DNA of 64,000 nucleotides from an uncultured Treponema sp. (GTDB taxonomy: Bacteria > Spirochaetota > Spirochaetia > Treponematales > Treponemataceae). A program made the position numbers and the translations under genes. Below the pieces are notes generated by a model. It was not told where the DNA came from. It did not search any database and saw only the letters and a list, made by a program, of their open reading frames with translations. The stretch covers positions 1 to 64,000 of the forward strand of contig NZ_CAKVAM010000007.1 in the NCBI RefSeq assembly GCF_934725225.1, written 5' to 3'. Below are positions 18,170-26,682 of this stretch, piece by piece. The first letter of the stretch is position 1; each line of letters opens with the position of its first letter.

Positions 18170-18886
18170 ATGGGAAAATACACGGAATTACAGAGAGAAG
18201 CTTACGAGGCGAATATGCAGATACCGGCGCAGCACCTTGCGCTCTACACTTGGGGAAACGTCAGCGCGTTCGACAAGGCGGCCGGCGTGTTTGCAATCAA
18301 GCCTTCGGGAGTTCCTTACCCGGAACTTACGCCCGAAAGCATGGTGATTGTTGACCTTGACGGAAATGTCGTTGAAGGAAAACTTAGGCCTTCAAGCGAT
18401 ACTCCGACACACGCCGTTATCTACAAGGAATTTGCTGTTTCGGACGGAACAAAAATCGGCGGAATAATCCACACGCATTCAACTTACGCAGTGAGCTGGG
18501 CGCAGGCGGTAAAGCCGGTTCCTCTGTTCGGAACAACTCACGCCGACCACATCCAGACGGAAGTTCCCTGCACACCGTATCTTAGCCGCGAGGCAGTCCA
18601 GAATGACTACGAAAAGGAAACCGGAAATCTCATCGTAAGCCACTTCCGCTCTCTCAAGCTGAATCCGAATGAAGTGAACATGGTTCTTGTGGGCGGACAC
18701 GGACCTTTCGCTTGGGGAGCCACCGCGGACAAAGCCGTCTACAACGCCGCAGTTCTTGAGGAAGTGAGCCACATGGCGATGAATACGCTTCAGATTAATC
18801 CATCGCAGCAGCCGCTTCCGGACTACATCATTGAAAAGCACTACATGAGAAAACATGGCCCGAACGCCTACTACGGTCAGAAATAG
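18170..18886 (+). CDS. araD: L-ribulose-5-phosphate 4-epimerase
   Basis: A 238-residue class II aldolase/epimerase that interconverts L-ribulose-5-phosphate and D-xylulose-5-phosphate, the exit step of L-arabinose catabolism into the pentose phosphate pathway. Zinc ligands are visible as HTHSTYA near residue 96 and a later His in MVLVGGHGPFAWG. The GNVSAFD block near residue 28 and KPSGVPY near 43 bind substrate phosphate. The length matches E. coli AraD (231). An in-frame ATG at 18140 lies inside a dispersed repeat; GGAGG at 18157-18161 is eight bases from the ATG at 18170, which I take as the start. Confidence 0.93.
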   Translation: MGKYTELQREAYEANMQIPAQHLALYTWGNVSAFDKAAGVFAIKPSGVPYPELTPESMVIVDLDGNVVEGKLRPSSDTPTHAVIYKEFAVSDGTKIGGIIHTHSTYAVSWAQAVKPVPLFGTTHADHIQTEVPCTPYLSREAVQNDYEKETGNLIVSHFRSLKLNPNEVNMVLVGGHGPFAWGATADKAVYNAAVLEEVSHMAMNTLQINPSQQPLPDYIIEKHYMRKHGPNAYYGQK

Positions 18887-18927
18887 AAACAGCCGAACGC
18901 ATAATCAGCAGTTCAGCCGTAAAACAG

Positions 18928-18963
18928 AAAATCCGCCTGCACGAATACAGACGGATTTTTTTT
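18928..18963 (+). terminator. Terminator of the kinase-araD transcript
   Basis: AAAATCCGCCTG (18928-18939) pairs with CAGACGGATTTT (18948-18959) apart from one mismatch, with an eight-base loop and a T-run of eight. It lies between convergent genes. Confidence 0.85.
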
Positions 18964-18991
18964 GTTCCCAAACTAAATGCTAAATTGCAAA

Positions 18992-20500
18992 TCAGTTAAA
19001 CGGATTTTCCGATGGATACAAAGTTCCCTTTGGCTGATTGTACGCAACATCAGCGATTCCAAGATACTTGAAAAGTGTGAACAACGCCTTTCCGTAGTGG
19101 CCAAAAGCAACTGCGCCGTGGTGCGGATAATTTTTCTGGATAAGAACGTGGCGGTAGAATCTTCCCATTTCAGGAATTGCAAATACACCGATTCCGCCGA
19201 ATGAGCGAGTTGCAACCGGAAGAATTTCACCATGCGCAATGTAAGCCTGAAGCTTTGTATCTGGAGTTGACTGCAATCTGAAGAATGTGATTGGACCTGG
19301 CATTATGTCGCCTTCCAAAGTTCCGCGTGTAAAGTCCGGCGTGGAATCTTTTGGCTCAAGAAGTCTGTGCTGAATCAGCTGGTACTTGACTCCAGGATTG
19401 CAAGCCTTGTTCATGCAGCAGAACGGAGTGTTTCCGCAGTGGAACGCCATGAACGTATCGTTAAGAACATAAGGATAAGAGAATTTTCCCTTGATGCTTT
19501 CATCGTACATATCTTGCGGAACAGAATTGTTGATGTCAAGAAGAGTAACGGGAGCGCCTGAAATGCAAGTTCCGATATATTCAGAAAGCGCGCCATAAAT
19601 ATCAACTTCGCAGGCAACTGGAATTCCGCGGGAAGCAAGGCGGCTGTTTACATAGCAAGGCTCAAATCCGAATTCCTTAGGAAATGCCGGCCAGCATTTG
19701 TCCGCAAGAACCGCATATTTTTTGCAGCCCTTGTTTGCTTCAATCCAGTCAAGAAGTGTAAGCTCAAACTGCGCCATGCGTGGAAGAAGATCCGGGAAGT
19801 TGTTTCCGCCTGAACCAAGTTCTTTTTCCATGTCGGCGACAACTTCTGGAATTCTTTTGTCGTCTTTGTGGGCGCGGTATGCAACAAGAAGGTCAAGTTC
19901 CGAATTTTCCTGAATTTCAACTCCGATGTCGTAAAGTCCTTTGATTGGCGCATTGCAAGCAAAAAAGTCCTGAGGGCGCGGTCCGAATGTGATAAGCTTA
20001 AGATTTTTAAGACCGATTATTGCGCGTGCGACAGGAATAAATTCTTCAATCATTTTTACGATGTCGTCTGCTGTTCCAACTGGATATTCTGGAATTACGG
20101 CAGGAATTTTACGCAAGTTCAAATTGTATGAGCAGTTCAGCATTCCGCAGTAAGCGTCTCCGCGTCCGTTTATAAGATCGTTCTGAGTTTCTTCAGCGGC
20201 GGCAACAAACATGCAAGGTCCGTCAAATTTCTGCGCGATTTGAGTTTCTGGAGTTTCCGGTCCGAAGTTTCCGAGGAAAACAACAAGAGCATTGCAGCCA
20301 GCCTGTTTTACTTCTTCAACCGCCTTCAGCATGTCGCATTCGTTTTCTACAGTTGTCTTTGCTTCATAAAGGCTTCCTTTTGAGCCGAATGCCTTTACGA
20401 TTGCCGCTCTTCTTTTTTCAGAAAGTGAAATTACAAAGCAGTCCCGGCTTACTGCGATTATTCCGAGCTTGACTTCCGGTATGTTTGAAAACTTTTCCAT
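18992..20500 (-). CDS. Fucose/arabinose isomerase family protein, probable L-arabinose isomerase
   Basis: A 502-residue member of the L-fucose/L-arabinose isomerase superfamily, which interconverts aldoses and ketoses with a divalent metal. It is not canonical AraA. Recognisable parts are the N-terminal Rossmann-like domain (VFLGNFGPETPETQIAQKF near residue 95), a central ACEVDIYGALSEYIG near 305 that holds the likely acidic metal ligand, and AFHCGNTPFCCMNKA near 360, where a metal-binding His is expected. Context supports L-arabinose to L-ribulose, since a kinase and AraD-type epimerase lie alongside and no other isomerase is present. It has its own consensus promoter and AAGGAGG ribosome site, and converges on araD. 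Confidence 0.82.
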   Translation of the reverse strand: MEKFSNIPEVKLGIIAVSRDCFVISLSEKRRAAIVKAFGSKGSLYEAKTTVENECDMLKAVEEVKQAGCNALVVFLGNFGPETPETQIAQKFDGPCMFVAAAEETQNDLINGRGDAYCGMLNCSYNLNLRKIPAVIPEYPVGTADDIVKMIEEFIPVARAIIGLKNLKLITFGPRPQDFFACNAPIKGLYDIGVEIQENSELDLLVAYRAHKDDKRIPEVVADMEKELGSGGNNFPDLLPRMAQFELTLLDWIEANKGCKKYAVLADKCWPAFPKEFGFEPCYVNSRLASRGIPVACEVDIYGALSEYIGTCISGAPVTLLDINNSVPQDMYDESIKGKFSYPYVLNDTFMAFHCGNTPFCCMNKACNPGVKYQLIQHRLLEPKDSTPDFTRGTLEGDIMPGPITFFRLQSTPDTKLQAYIAHGEILPVATRSFGGIGVFAIPEMGRFYRHVLIQKNYPHHGAVAFGHYGKALFTLFKYLGIADVAYNQPKGTLYPSENPFN

Positions 20501-20568
20501 TAAAAAGCCTCCTTGAGTTGGTTTGTGTGTTTTAAAAGATTTGCATTTTCTGCGGAATCTTAAAAATC

Positions 20569-20597
20569 AGTTTAAGTTCACAAATGGCAGATGTCAA
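20569..20597 (-). promoter_or_regulatory. Promoter of the isomerase gene
   Basis: On the minus strand a perfect TTGACA (20597-20592), 17 bases and TAAACT (20574-20569). Transcription from near 20562 gives a leader of about 60 bases. Confidence 0.75.
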
Positions 20598-20759
20598 GTT
20601 TTTTTCTTGCAAGGGAAAGTCTGTGCATTAGGAAAAATGAAAAATTGAGCAACAGTTGCGCAGAAAAAGTGTAATCTTAGGACTTAATGGTTTTGTTATT
20701 ATCCGGCTTGACCGTAAAATTTCATCTGCAAAAAAAATCATAAAAATTCCTCAAAGTAC

Positions 20760-20785
20760 TTGACAAATCCCGGGGGGGGTAAAAT
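20760..20785 (+). promoter_or_regulatory. Promoter with a G8 tract in its spacer, putative phase-variable switch
   Basis: A perfect TTGACA (20760-20765) and a TAAAAT (20780-20785) are separated by only 14 bases, and eight of these are an uninterrupted run of G (20772-20779). Gain of three G would give the optimal 17-base spacer; the present length should be weak. Runs of eight G are rare in AT-rich treponemal DNA. The promoter drives a predicted surface lipoprotein gene 53 bases downstream. Confidence 0.65.
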
Positions 20786-20837
20786 AGGCGTTGCTGAATT
20801 TTTTCAGCGGAATCTATTTATTTTAAGGAGTGAACTT

Positions 20838-21851
20838 ATGAGAAAGTTTGCTAAAATTTCAGCTGTATTGGCAGCTATGGTCTTTGCGCTTGCATTTGCA
20901 AGTTGCAATTCTAGCAGTGATGACGATGATGACGCTAAGGCGGCTATTCAGGCAATTGTAATCAACGGAGATGTTGTTACATTGTATGACGATGGCACTG
21001 TTATAATAAAAGCATCGGATGGAACGACTTCTAACGGAACGTATACAAAGGCAGATGGAAAAATTGTTATTAAAGACAGCAAAGGAAATACAACAGAAGC
21101 AAAGTCAACCTCAGATGGAAAAGTTGATACTTCCGAGTCTGTAACAATAAAAGACAAAGACGGAAATGAAACTAAAACTGAAGTAAAGGAAACAGTTATA
21201 GAAACTAATGAAGGCAATGGAACTTCTTCTACAAAAAATATCCTTGCAGGAAAAACTTATTATTCAATTGAATTTGAAAAAAAGGAATATACCTCAGAGT
21301 TAACTAACAAGGTGAAAATCCGGGTTAGTATGCTTGCTTTTGATTCTAATGGACAAAAAGTAAAATTCACTGGACTTAAGTATGACTTTAAAAATGGAGC
21401 TGTTGACGAAAAAAAGAACAATATTATCGAGTCTGGCGAATATGATTATTCAGTTTCTGGTTCAACTTTGACAGTAAAAGCTGACGGCGATGACGAAGAT
21501 TTAATTTGTACAATTAATTCTGACGGAAGCATAAAAGATGAAAAAGGTTCTGCAATGAAAGAATTCAAAGGAAATCTTTATGCCCTTGCAGAAGCTGAAT
21601 CAAATGAAAAAAGAATATTAGCAAAAGCTCATATAGTAATTGTTAACGGCGCGTCTTGCACTTTTGAATCTCATATATTCAAAAGCAATGCTTCTCCTCA
21701 AGAATCAACTGAGGCTGGAAATGGCACTGTTTCAGGAAGCATTTTGACACTAGGTGAAGGTAATGAAACGATGACTGGTTCGTTGTCTGACGAAAAGATT
21801 GTTTTTGTTGGTGACGATTCAGGCGATACTTTTACTTTAAAAAGAATGTAG
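20838..21851 (+). CDS. Hypothetical lipoprotein with phase-variable promoter
   Basis: A 337-residue predicted lipoprotein, with lipobox Ala-Phe-Ala-Ser-Cys (Cys23) followed by Asn/Ser and an Asp-rich spacer of five Asp, typical of proteins carried to the cell surface. The mature part is made of short beta-strand-like repeats with the pattern D-G-T/K (DDGTVIIKASDGTTSNGTY, near residues 50-70). Lys, Thr and Gly are abundant and Cys is nearly absent. The frame is open upstream to 20760 through the G tract, but AAGGAG at 20825-20830 and the signal peptide fix the start at 20838. A strong terminator follows, so the gene stands alone. The role is unknown; surface exposure would fit the putative on/off promoter. 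Confidence 0.75.
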   Translation: MRKFAKISAVLAAMVFALAFASCNSSSDDDDDAKAAIQAIVINGDVVTLYDDGTVIIKASDGTTSNGTYTKADGKIVIKDSKGNTTEAKSTSDGKVDTSESVTIKDKDGNETKTEVKETVIETNEGNGTSSTKNILAGKTYYSIEFEKKEYTSELTNKVKIRVSMLAFDSNGQKVKFTGLKYDFKNGAVDEKKNNIIESGEYDYSVSGSTLTVKADGDDEDLICTINSDGSIKDEKGSAMKEFKGNLYALAEAESNEKRILAKAHIVIVNGASCTFESHIFKSNASPQESTEAGNGTVSGSILTLGEGNETMTGSLSDEKIVFVGDDSGDTFTLKRM

Positions 21852-21872
21852 TTCTAATTAAATAGCTTGAAA

Positions 21873-21908
21873 AAACTCCGTGCCAATTTCACTGGCACGG
21901 AGTTTTTG
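21873..21908 (+). terminator. Terminator of the lipoprotein gene
   Basis: Perfect 13-base arms (21873-21885 and 21893-21905, core CTCCGTGCCA) with a seven-base loop run into T-rich sequence. Confidence 0.9.
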
Positions 21909-21924
21909 TTTTTTACAGTTTTTC

Positions 21925-21952
21925 TGTCATTCTTGCACTTGATGCGAGAATC
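21925..21952. repeat. Dispersed palindromic repeat, half copy
   Basis: A hairpin beginning TGTCATTCTTGC and ending GCGAGAATC around CTTGAT, the same half-unit seen at 35927, 37426 and 42924. The remaining gap up to 22028 holds two further inverted repeats: perfect ten-base arms TTTAGGGTTT/AAACCCTAAA (21957-21966, 21971-21980) and a TCAAGGT/ACCTTGA pair (21991-22019). These may act as the end of the convergent cyclase transcript, although no clear T-run is present. Confidence 0.55.
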
Positions 21953-22028
21953 AATATTTAGGGTTTATCAAAACCCTAAAAACGGCTGAGTCAAGGTCTT
22001 GAGCGTAAGCGTACCTTGACCAGACGTA

Positions 22029-24875
22029 TTATTTTTCTTTCATTGTGAAAACGCCGTCCCATTTTTCGCCGGAACCGTATTTTAAAAAGTAGCTGCAACG
22101 TTTCATAAACACATCGGACGACATATCCTGCGGGAAGCATTCCTTTGCATTTTTAAAGAACTGGTACGCTTTCTTGAAATCCTCTGGATCTTTTGGAGTT
22201 TCAGGGAAATCATTTCCCTTTAAATACCATTTGATTCCTTCATTGAAAATTTCCGCGGCTTCAATTTGCTTTGCCGGAAGTTCGTCTTTAAGTCCTAAAA
22301 TGCAGTGAATCTGAACAGGATTTTCAATGTTCACAACACGCACAAAGTCGAATTTCCGCGCGACTAAAAGTCCTTTGTTTTCTCCGTTGTCCGCGGCGTT
22401 CCAAGTGCTGTCCGAGCACATTATCCAGGAATTGTAAACTTTGTTTGTTCCTTCAAGACGGGACGCAAGGTTTACGTTGTTTCCCATGACCGTATAATTG
22501 AGCTTCTTTTTTGTGCCCATGTTTCCAACGACCATGTTTCCTGTGTTTATTCCTACGCGGGAATTCAAATAGAACGGTTCTCCTGTGCGCGGATTTATCG
22601 GAAGCTTGTCTTTGTTTTCCTCGTTGTATTTTGCTTCCGCCTGAAGCATTCTTATTCCTGCAAGGCACGCATGGAACGCATTTTCTTTGTCGTCAACCGG
22701 CGCGCCAAAAAACGAAACAATTTCATCTCCTACATATTTGTCGATTGTTCCGTGGCAGTCCATTATCGCATCGCTCAAAGCTCCAAGGTATCCGTTCAAA
22801 ATTGAAACAAGCCTTTCAGCGCCTTTGCTTTCGCCTTCCGCATTGTTTACAGCTTCCGTGAATCCGGAGAATGTCTTTACGTCTGAAAAAAGCGCGGTTA
22901 TGTTTTTGCTGTTTCCGCCGAGTTTTGCAGTTTCCGGATTTTTGATGATTTCATCTACAACGGCAGGAGCAACATAAGCACTGAATGTTGACTGGAGGAA
23001 TTTTTTGTCCGAATTTATCGCATGGAAATTTACGATAATTCCCGAAAAATAATTCAGAAACGAAAATGCAAAAAGAACTACAAACGGAACATAAATATTG
23101 AACTGCGTCATCAAAATGAAAAACAGCGCAAGCGGAACAACTACGTACAAAAATCTTGTGAAGTTTTTCTTTCCTGTGCTGAATTTTGCCGTTATGCGCA
23201 TTGCAAGCAAAATGAAAATCACGCAGAATGCAAGTCCCCAAAGCGGATCAATTTCGCGTATGAATTTTTTCTGAAGAATTGTGTTGATAACGTTTGCGTG
23301 AAGTCCAAGGTTTGCGTATTGCTTGGAAAATGGCGTTACTCCCAAATCTGTGCTGGATGTCGCCGAGTTTCCGATTATGCAAAATGCGCCTTCCATGCTG
23401 CCTTTTAACATTTCAAAGTCGCGAAGATAAAATTCAATGCTTTTTGAAAGTTCCGCAAGTTCAGGAATCTGCTCAAATCCCGGAACTGTTGCAAATGAAT
23501 CAGAAAATTCCTTGAGGTTTTTAAAGAATTCTGTTCTGGCTGAAAAATATTTTTCGTAATCTTCTTCAGAAAGTCCGCCTTTTATTGCTTTTCCTTCCTC
23601 GTCAAATCCGCGGCACTTTAATAGAAGACGTTTTTTTGAATTTGAAAGTTTTTCGTATTCGTCTTCAAAATACATGGAATTCAAAATATATTCTGCATCT
23701 TCCTCTGAAAGCGAAGATAAATCCGCATTTTTTATATTCGCAAGATTTTCTATTATCAGTTTTTCCGCAAGATCAAGGTTGTAAAGCAAATACGCCGGAA
23801 CGTGCCTAAAGCTGTCCACGTAACTTTCGTGAAGCCAGTTTATCAGCATCCGTCCGTGCTTATCCAGCGGAATTGAAATGCTGTATCTTGAATCTGAGTC
23901 TGGATTCTTTAAGCCTTGCAGAATTATTGAATTTGAAGTTCTTTCCATTGACTGAACATCCAAAAGCTTCATAAGCGGCGCAAACGAAAGCTGCCCGACA
24001 TATTTTCCGTTCTGAAAATTCAAAAGTTCAATTCTGCGCCTGATTCCGTCTTTGTCTACAATAACATTTGTAAATCCAAGTCCTTGCGCGCGTGAAAGAA
24101 TTTTATGAATCGCCGGAGTAAATCCAAGTTCCTGGCTTGCTTCTTCTTTTACTGAATAAATGTTTCCTTTTTGAATAAGATTTTTTTCGTCTGTTACATT
24201 GTTAAAAAGAAAGCGTGTTCTGGCGTAATTTTCTTCGGATTCATCGCTTTTTTGCGCAATGTGCCTCATGTTTACGGTCAGCGAAGTGTTTCCAAAGAAC
24301 TGAACGCATCTTGCAAAGAAATCATCGTAGTCAAGTTCAAACCCGGAAGTGATTTCCTTTTGCATTTCGTAAAGAATTCCGTCGATTTCATTTGAAATAA
24401 GATTTTCTGCGTGTTCCTGAGCATTTTTCGCGTTTACCGTTCCGCCTTCAATTCCGCTCGCAAATTCCGAAATTGAACTTGAAATCGCCTGCTCGCCGTC
24501 TATAAAAGTCTTGTTTACTGTGTCGCTTAAATTTTCGTTTACGCCTTTTGAAGAAGGTGAAATGTATTCAATATCGAATACAGCTTGTTTTGCGCCGAAT
24601 TCCTTCATGCGGATTAAGGCGTTTCCCAAAATATCTCGGGTCCAAGGCCAAGAGCCGACTCTTCCAAGAGATTCGTCATCAACATCTACAATTACAATGT
24701 TTGGATGCGCCTCGATTCCTTTTGTTATTTTCAGCATTGAATCATAAAGCCTGTAGTCGAGCTTTTGAAAAAGGCTTGTCTGAATTGCCAGTACGCTCAA
24801 AAGCGCAAAAACCGCCATAATAATCAGTTCTGTCTTAGTTTTAAAAAATTCTTTGAATTTATTTTTCATTACCAT
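22029..24875 (-). CDS. CHASE2-domain adenylate/guanylate cyclase
   Basis: A 948-residue membrane receptor cyclase. One N-terminal span (residues 18-36) is followed by a large extracytoplasmic CHASE2 sensor containing IVIVDVDDESLGRVGSWPWTR near 60 and AFCIIGNSATSSTDLG near 500. Three spans then lie near residues 545-625. The class III cyclase domain from about 660 has both metal-binding Asp motifs (ALFSDVKTFSGFT; KYVGDEIVSFFGAP) and the C-terminal GMVVGNM-like and VMGNNVNLASRLEG motifs. It should make cAMP (less likely cGMP) in response to an envelope signal. About 150 further residues end the protein. It is divergent from an operon ending with a FecR-domain protein. The promoter 24883-24912 predicts a leaderless or nearly leaderless mRNA, and no Shine-Dalgarno sequence precedes the ATG. 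Confidence 0.93.
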   Translation of the reverse strand: MVMKNKFKEFFKTKTELIIMAVFALLSVLAIQTSLFQKLDYRLYDSMLKITKGIEAHPNIVIVDVDDESLGRVGSWPWTRDILGNALIRMKEFGAKQAVFDIEYISPSSKGVNENLSDTVNKTFIDGEQAISSSISEFASGIEGGTVNAKNAQEHAENLISNEIDGILYEMQKEITSGFELDYDDFFARCVQFFGNTSLTVNMRHIAQKSDESEENYARTRFLFNNVTDEKNLIQKGNIYSVKEEASQELGFTPAIHKILSRAQGLGFTNVIVDKDGIRRRIELLNFQNGKYVGQLSFAPLMKLLDVQSMERTSNSIILQGLKNPDSDSRYSISIPLDKHGRMLINWLHESYVDSFRHVPAYLLYNLDLAEKLIIENLANIKNADLSSLSEEDAEYILNSMYFEDEYEKLSNSKKRLLLKCRGFDEEGKAIKGGLSEEDYEKYFSARTEFFKNLKEFSDSFATVPGFEQIPELAELSKSIEFYLRDFEMLKGSMEGAFCIIGNSATSSTDLGVTPFSKQYANLGLHANVINTILQKKFIREIDPLWGLAFCVIFILLAMRITAKFSTGKKNFTRFLYVVVPLALFFILMTQFNIYVPFVVLFAFSFLNYFSGIIVNFHAINSDKKFLQSTFSAYVAPAVVDEIIKNPETAKLGGNSKNITALFSDVKTFSGFTEAVNNAEGESKGAERLVSILNGYLGALSDAIMDCHGTIDKYVGDEIVSFFGAPVDDKENAFHACLAGIRMLQAEAKYNEENKDKLPINPRTGEPFYLNSRVGINTGNMVVGNMGTKKKLNYTVMGNNVNLASRLEGTNKVYNSWIMCSDSTWNAADNGENKGLLVARKFDFVRVVNIENPVQIHCILGLKDELPAKQIEAAEIFNEGIKWYLKGNDFPETPKDPEDFKKAYQFFKNAKECFPQDMSSDVFMKRCSYFLKYGSGEKWDGVFTMKEK

Positions 24876-24882
24876 GACAAAA

Positions 24883-24912
24883 ACTATATCATATAGTATA
24901 ATTTCTTGTAAA
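24883..24912 (-). promoter_or_regulatory. Promoter of the cyclase gene
   Basis: On the minus strand TTTACA (24912-24907), 18 bases and TATAGT (24888-24883); only seven bases separate the -10 box from the ATG at 24875. The divergent operon starts from the same 72-base gap. Confidence 0.5.
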
Positions 24913-24947
24913 TGAACATTTGTGAATATTATTTTTAGAGGAGTGAT

Positions 24948-25418
24948 ATGAAATTTTTTACTTCGATTTTTCTGTTTGCTCTCATTTCTGTTTCGGCTGT
25001 TTTTTCTCAGTCTGCGGAAATGGTGGAGAAAACTGTATCTGCTGAAAAGCTCACTTACGGAACTGCCGCATATTTTACAGCAGTCGCAATGGGCTATATT
25101 TCAGATGACGATTCAGAAGAAGACGCTGTTGATGCTTGGAAAAAAATAGGAGAAGAGTATTCTAAACCAGCCATAAAAGCAGAGATTTCCGCGGAAGATT
25201 TTATCAATTTTGAAAATCTTGCCTGGCTGTGCTATTTTACTTGGGATGTTCCAGACAGCCTTATGATGAAGCTTTTTCCAAGTCCGCGCTATGCCTTTAA
25301 GCAGCTTCGCAATGGCGGCGTAATTCCATTTTCTTTTGATCCAAAGCGCATTCCGACTGGCAGGGAATTTCTTAATGTTGTTACAGACTGCATTGATTTT
25401 TATGAGGTGAGAAACTAG
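24948..25418 (+). CDS. Hypothetical exported protein, first gene of FecR operon
   Basis: A 156-residue protein with a clear signal peptide (cleavage near Val-Phe-Ser-Gln, residue 21). The mature part is acidic and helical-looking, with EEDAVDAWKKIGEEYSKP near residue 60, and ends with a basic stretch. I recognise no domain. AGAGGAGTG precedes the ATG. The next gene begins one base after this stop codon, so the two are coupled. Together with the beta-barrel candidate and the FecR-domain protein it forms an envelope operon divergent from the CHASE2 cyclase. Confidence 0.75.
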   Translation: MKFFTSIFLFALISVSAVFSQSAEMVEKTVSAEKLTYGTAAYFTAVAMGYISDDDSEEDAVDAWKKIGEEYSKPAIKAEISAEDFINFENLAWLCYFTWDVPDSLMMKLFPSPRYAFKQLRNGGVIPFSFDPKRIPTGREFLNVVTDCIDFYEVRN

Positions 25419-25419
25419 C

Positions 25420-26658
25420 ATGAATATAAAAAAATATTTTGCCGCCGTTTTATTTTCAGTTTTCACTGCATTTGCTTTTTCTGCTGAACTTTCTTTCTTT
25501 TTGGGCGATAACACAGACTTGAAATTTGATGGCGAAGAATACAGTGAGCCTAGATTAAAGCAGAGCGAGGCTTTTTCTGCGCTTGCAAAAATTCCTTTCA
25601 ATAAAAAAGGCACAACATTTCTTTCTTTAGAAGCCAGCCTTAGCCATAGCTATGAAAAAATCTTTGGCGACCATGAGAATAGCGAAAATGAATTTATTGC
25701 AGATTTAAATACTTTGAAGTTTTCTTCTATTATAGAATGTTCTGCTGGAAAATTCTTCTTGGATGCGGGCCGCCTTTTCTTGTCAGATCTTTCGCAAACT
25801 GTTTTTGCCCAATCACTTGACGGAGCTTCTGCGCAGTTTTCTGCTTCCTGGCTTGATGTTTCTGTATTTGGCGGATACACAGGGCTTTTGAATTTAAAGA
25901 ATATTTCCATTATGAACAGCAGTGGCTACGAATGGACTCCAGATGATGAAAATGACTTCTATGATTTTTGCGCTCCTTACATAGCAGGCGGAGTAAAAAT
26001 CAGTTTTCCGTATTTGTTGCTCAACCAGACAATTTCTTTGGAAGGCCTTGGATTTTGGGACACAGAAGGTCCTGCTGATTCTCCAAAAGATGAAGACAAC
26101 CGTTTTTACGGAACTTTGCGCTTGGACGGACCGCTTGCTCCTATGCTTTTTTACGGCTTGAGCGGAACTGCCTGTTCTACAGATTTTTCTGATTTTGGAT
26201 TTTTGGGAAAAGCAAATATTTCTTTGTTCCCGGATTTTAAGTCTTCTTCTATTACGCTTTCTGCTTTTTATGCTTCTGGAGACAGAGGTCCTTTTGTTCC
26301 GTTTATTGGATTTACACAGGTTACAGCCTGTCTTTCAGCTGATGAACCGACTTATTCAGGCGGATCAGAATTAGGATCAAGATTATTAGACAAAACTATT
26401 TATAAAGGAATTTCAAAAGCTGGATTGTCAGCATCTATAGTTCCAATTGACAAGCTTTATTGTGCTGTTGGTGGAGATGTTGTTTTCCTTGACAGAGATG
26501 ATAGTGCGTTTGATTATTATGGTTTCCAAGTTTATGGAAATGCAAAGTATTACTTGTTCTCTGATGTTGCTTTTACGCTTTCTGCAAGCCATTTTGCAGG
26601 AGATTCAAGTGATTCCAGCAGAACAGAAATTGCGCTTAATGCGGTTATTTCGTTTTAA
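25420..26658 (+). CDS. Predicted outer-membrane beta-barrel protein
   Basis: A 412-residue exported protein with a signal peptide cleaved near Phe-Ser-Ala-Glu (residue 22). The mature chain is dominated by alternating hydrophobic and polar strands rich in Ser, Phe, Tyr and Gly. It ends in an aromatic C-terminus (ALNAVISF), as expected of outer-membrane barrels inserted by BamA. No named family is recognised. It is encoded between a small exported protein and a FecR-domain protein with gaps of 1 and 24 bases. A role as an outer-membrane partner of the FecR protein is inference. Confidence 0.7.
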   Translation: MNIKKYFAAVLFSVFTAFAFSAELSFFLGDNTDLKFDGEEYSEPRLKQSEAFSALAKIPFNKKGTTFLSLEASLSHSYEKIFGDHENSENEFIADLNTLKFSSIIECSAGKFFLDAGRLFLSDLSQTVFAQSLDGASAQFSASWLDVSVFGGYTGLLNLKNISIMNSSGYEWTPDDENDFYDFCAPYIAGGVKISFPYLLLNQTISLEGLGFWDTEGPADSPKDEDNRFYGTLRLDGPLAPMLFYGLSGTACSTDFSDFGFLGKANISLFPDFKSSSITLSAFYASGDRGPFVPFIGFTQVTACLSADEPTYSGGSELGSRLLDKTIYKGISKAGLSASIVPIDKLYCAVGGDVVFLDRDDSAFDYYGFQVYGNAKYYLFSDVAFTLSASHFAGDSSDSSRTEIALNAVISF

Positions 26659-26682
26659 CCGTAAAATTTTAGGAGGTGTTGT

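Noticed and set aside
20760..20837. N-terminal extension of the lipoprotein reading through the G tract
   Set aside because: It would bury the lipoprotein signal peptide, and AAGGAG directly precedes the internal ATG. Translational phase variation is therefore less likely than promoter-spacing variation.
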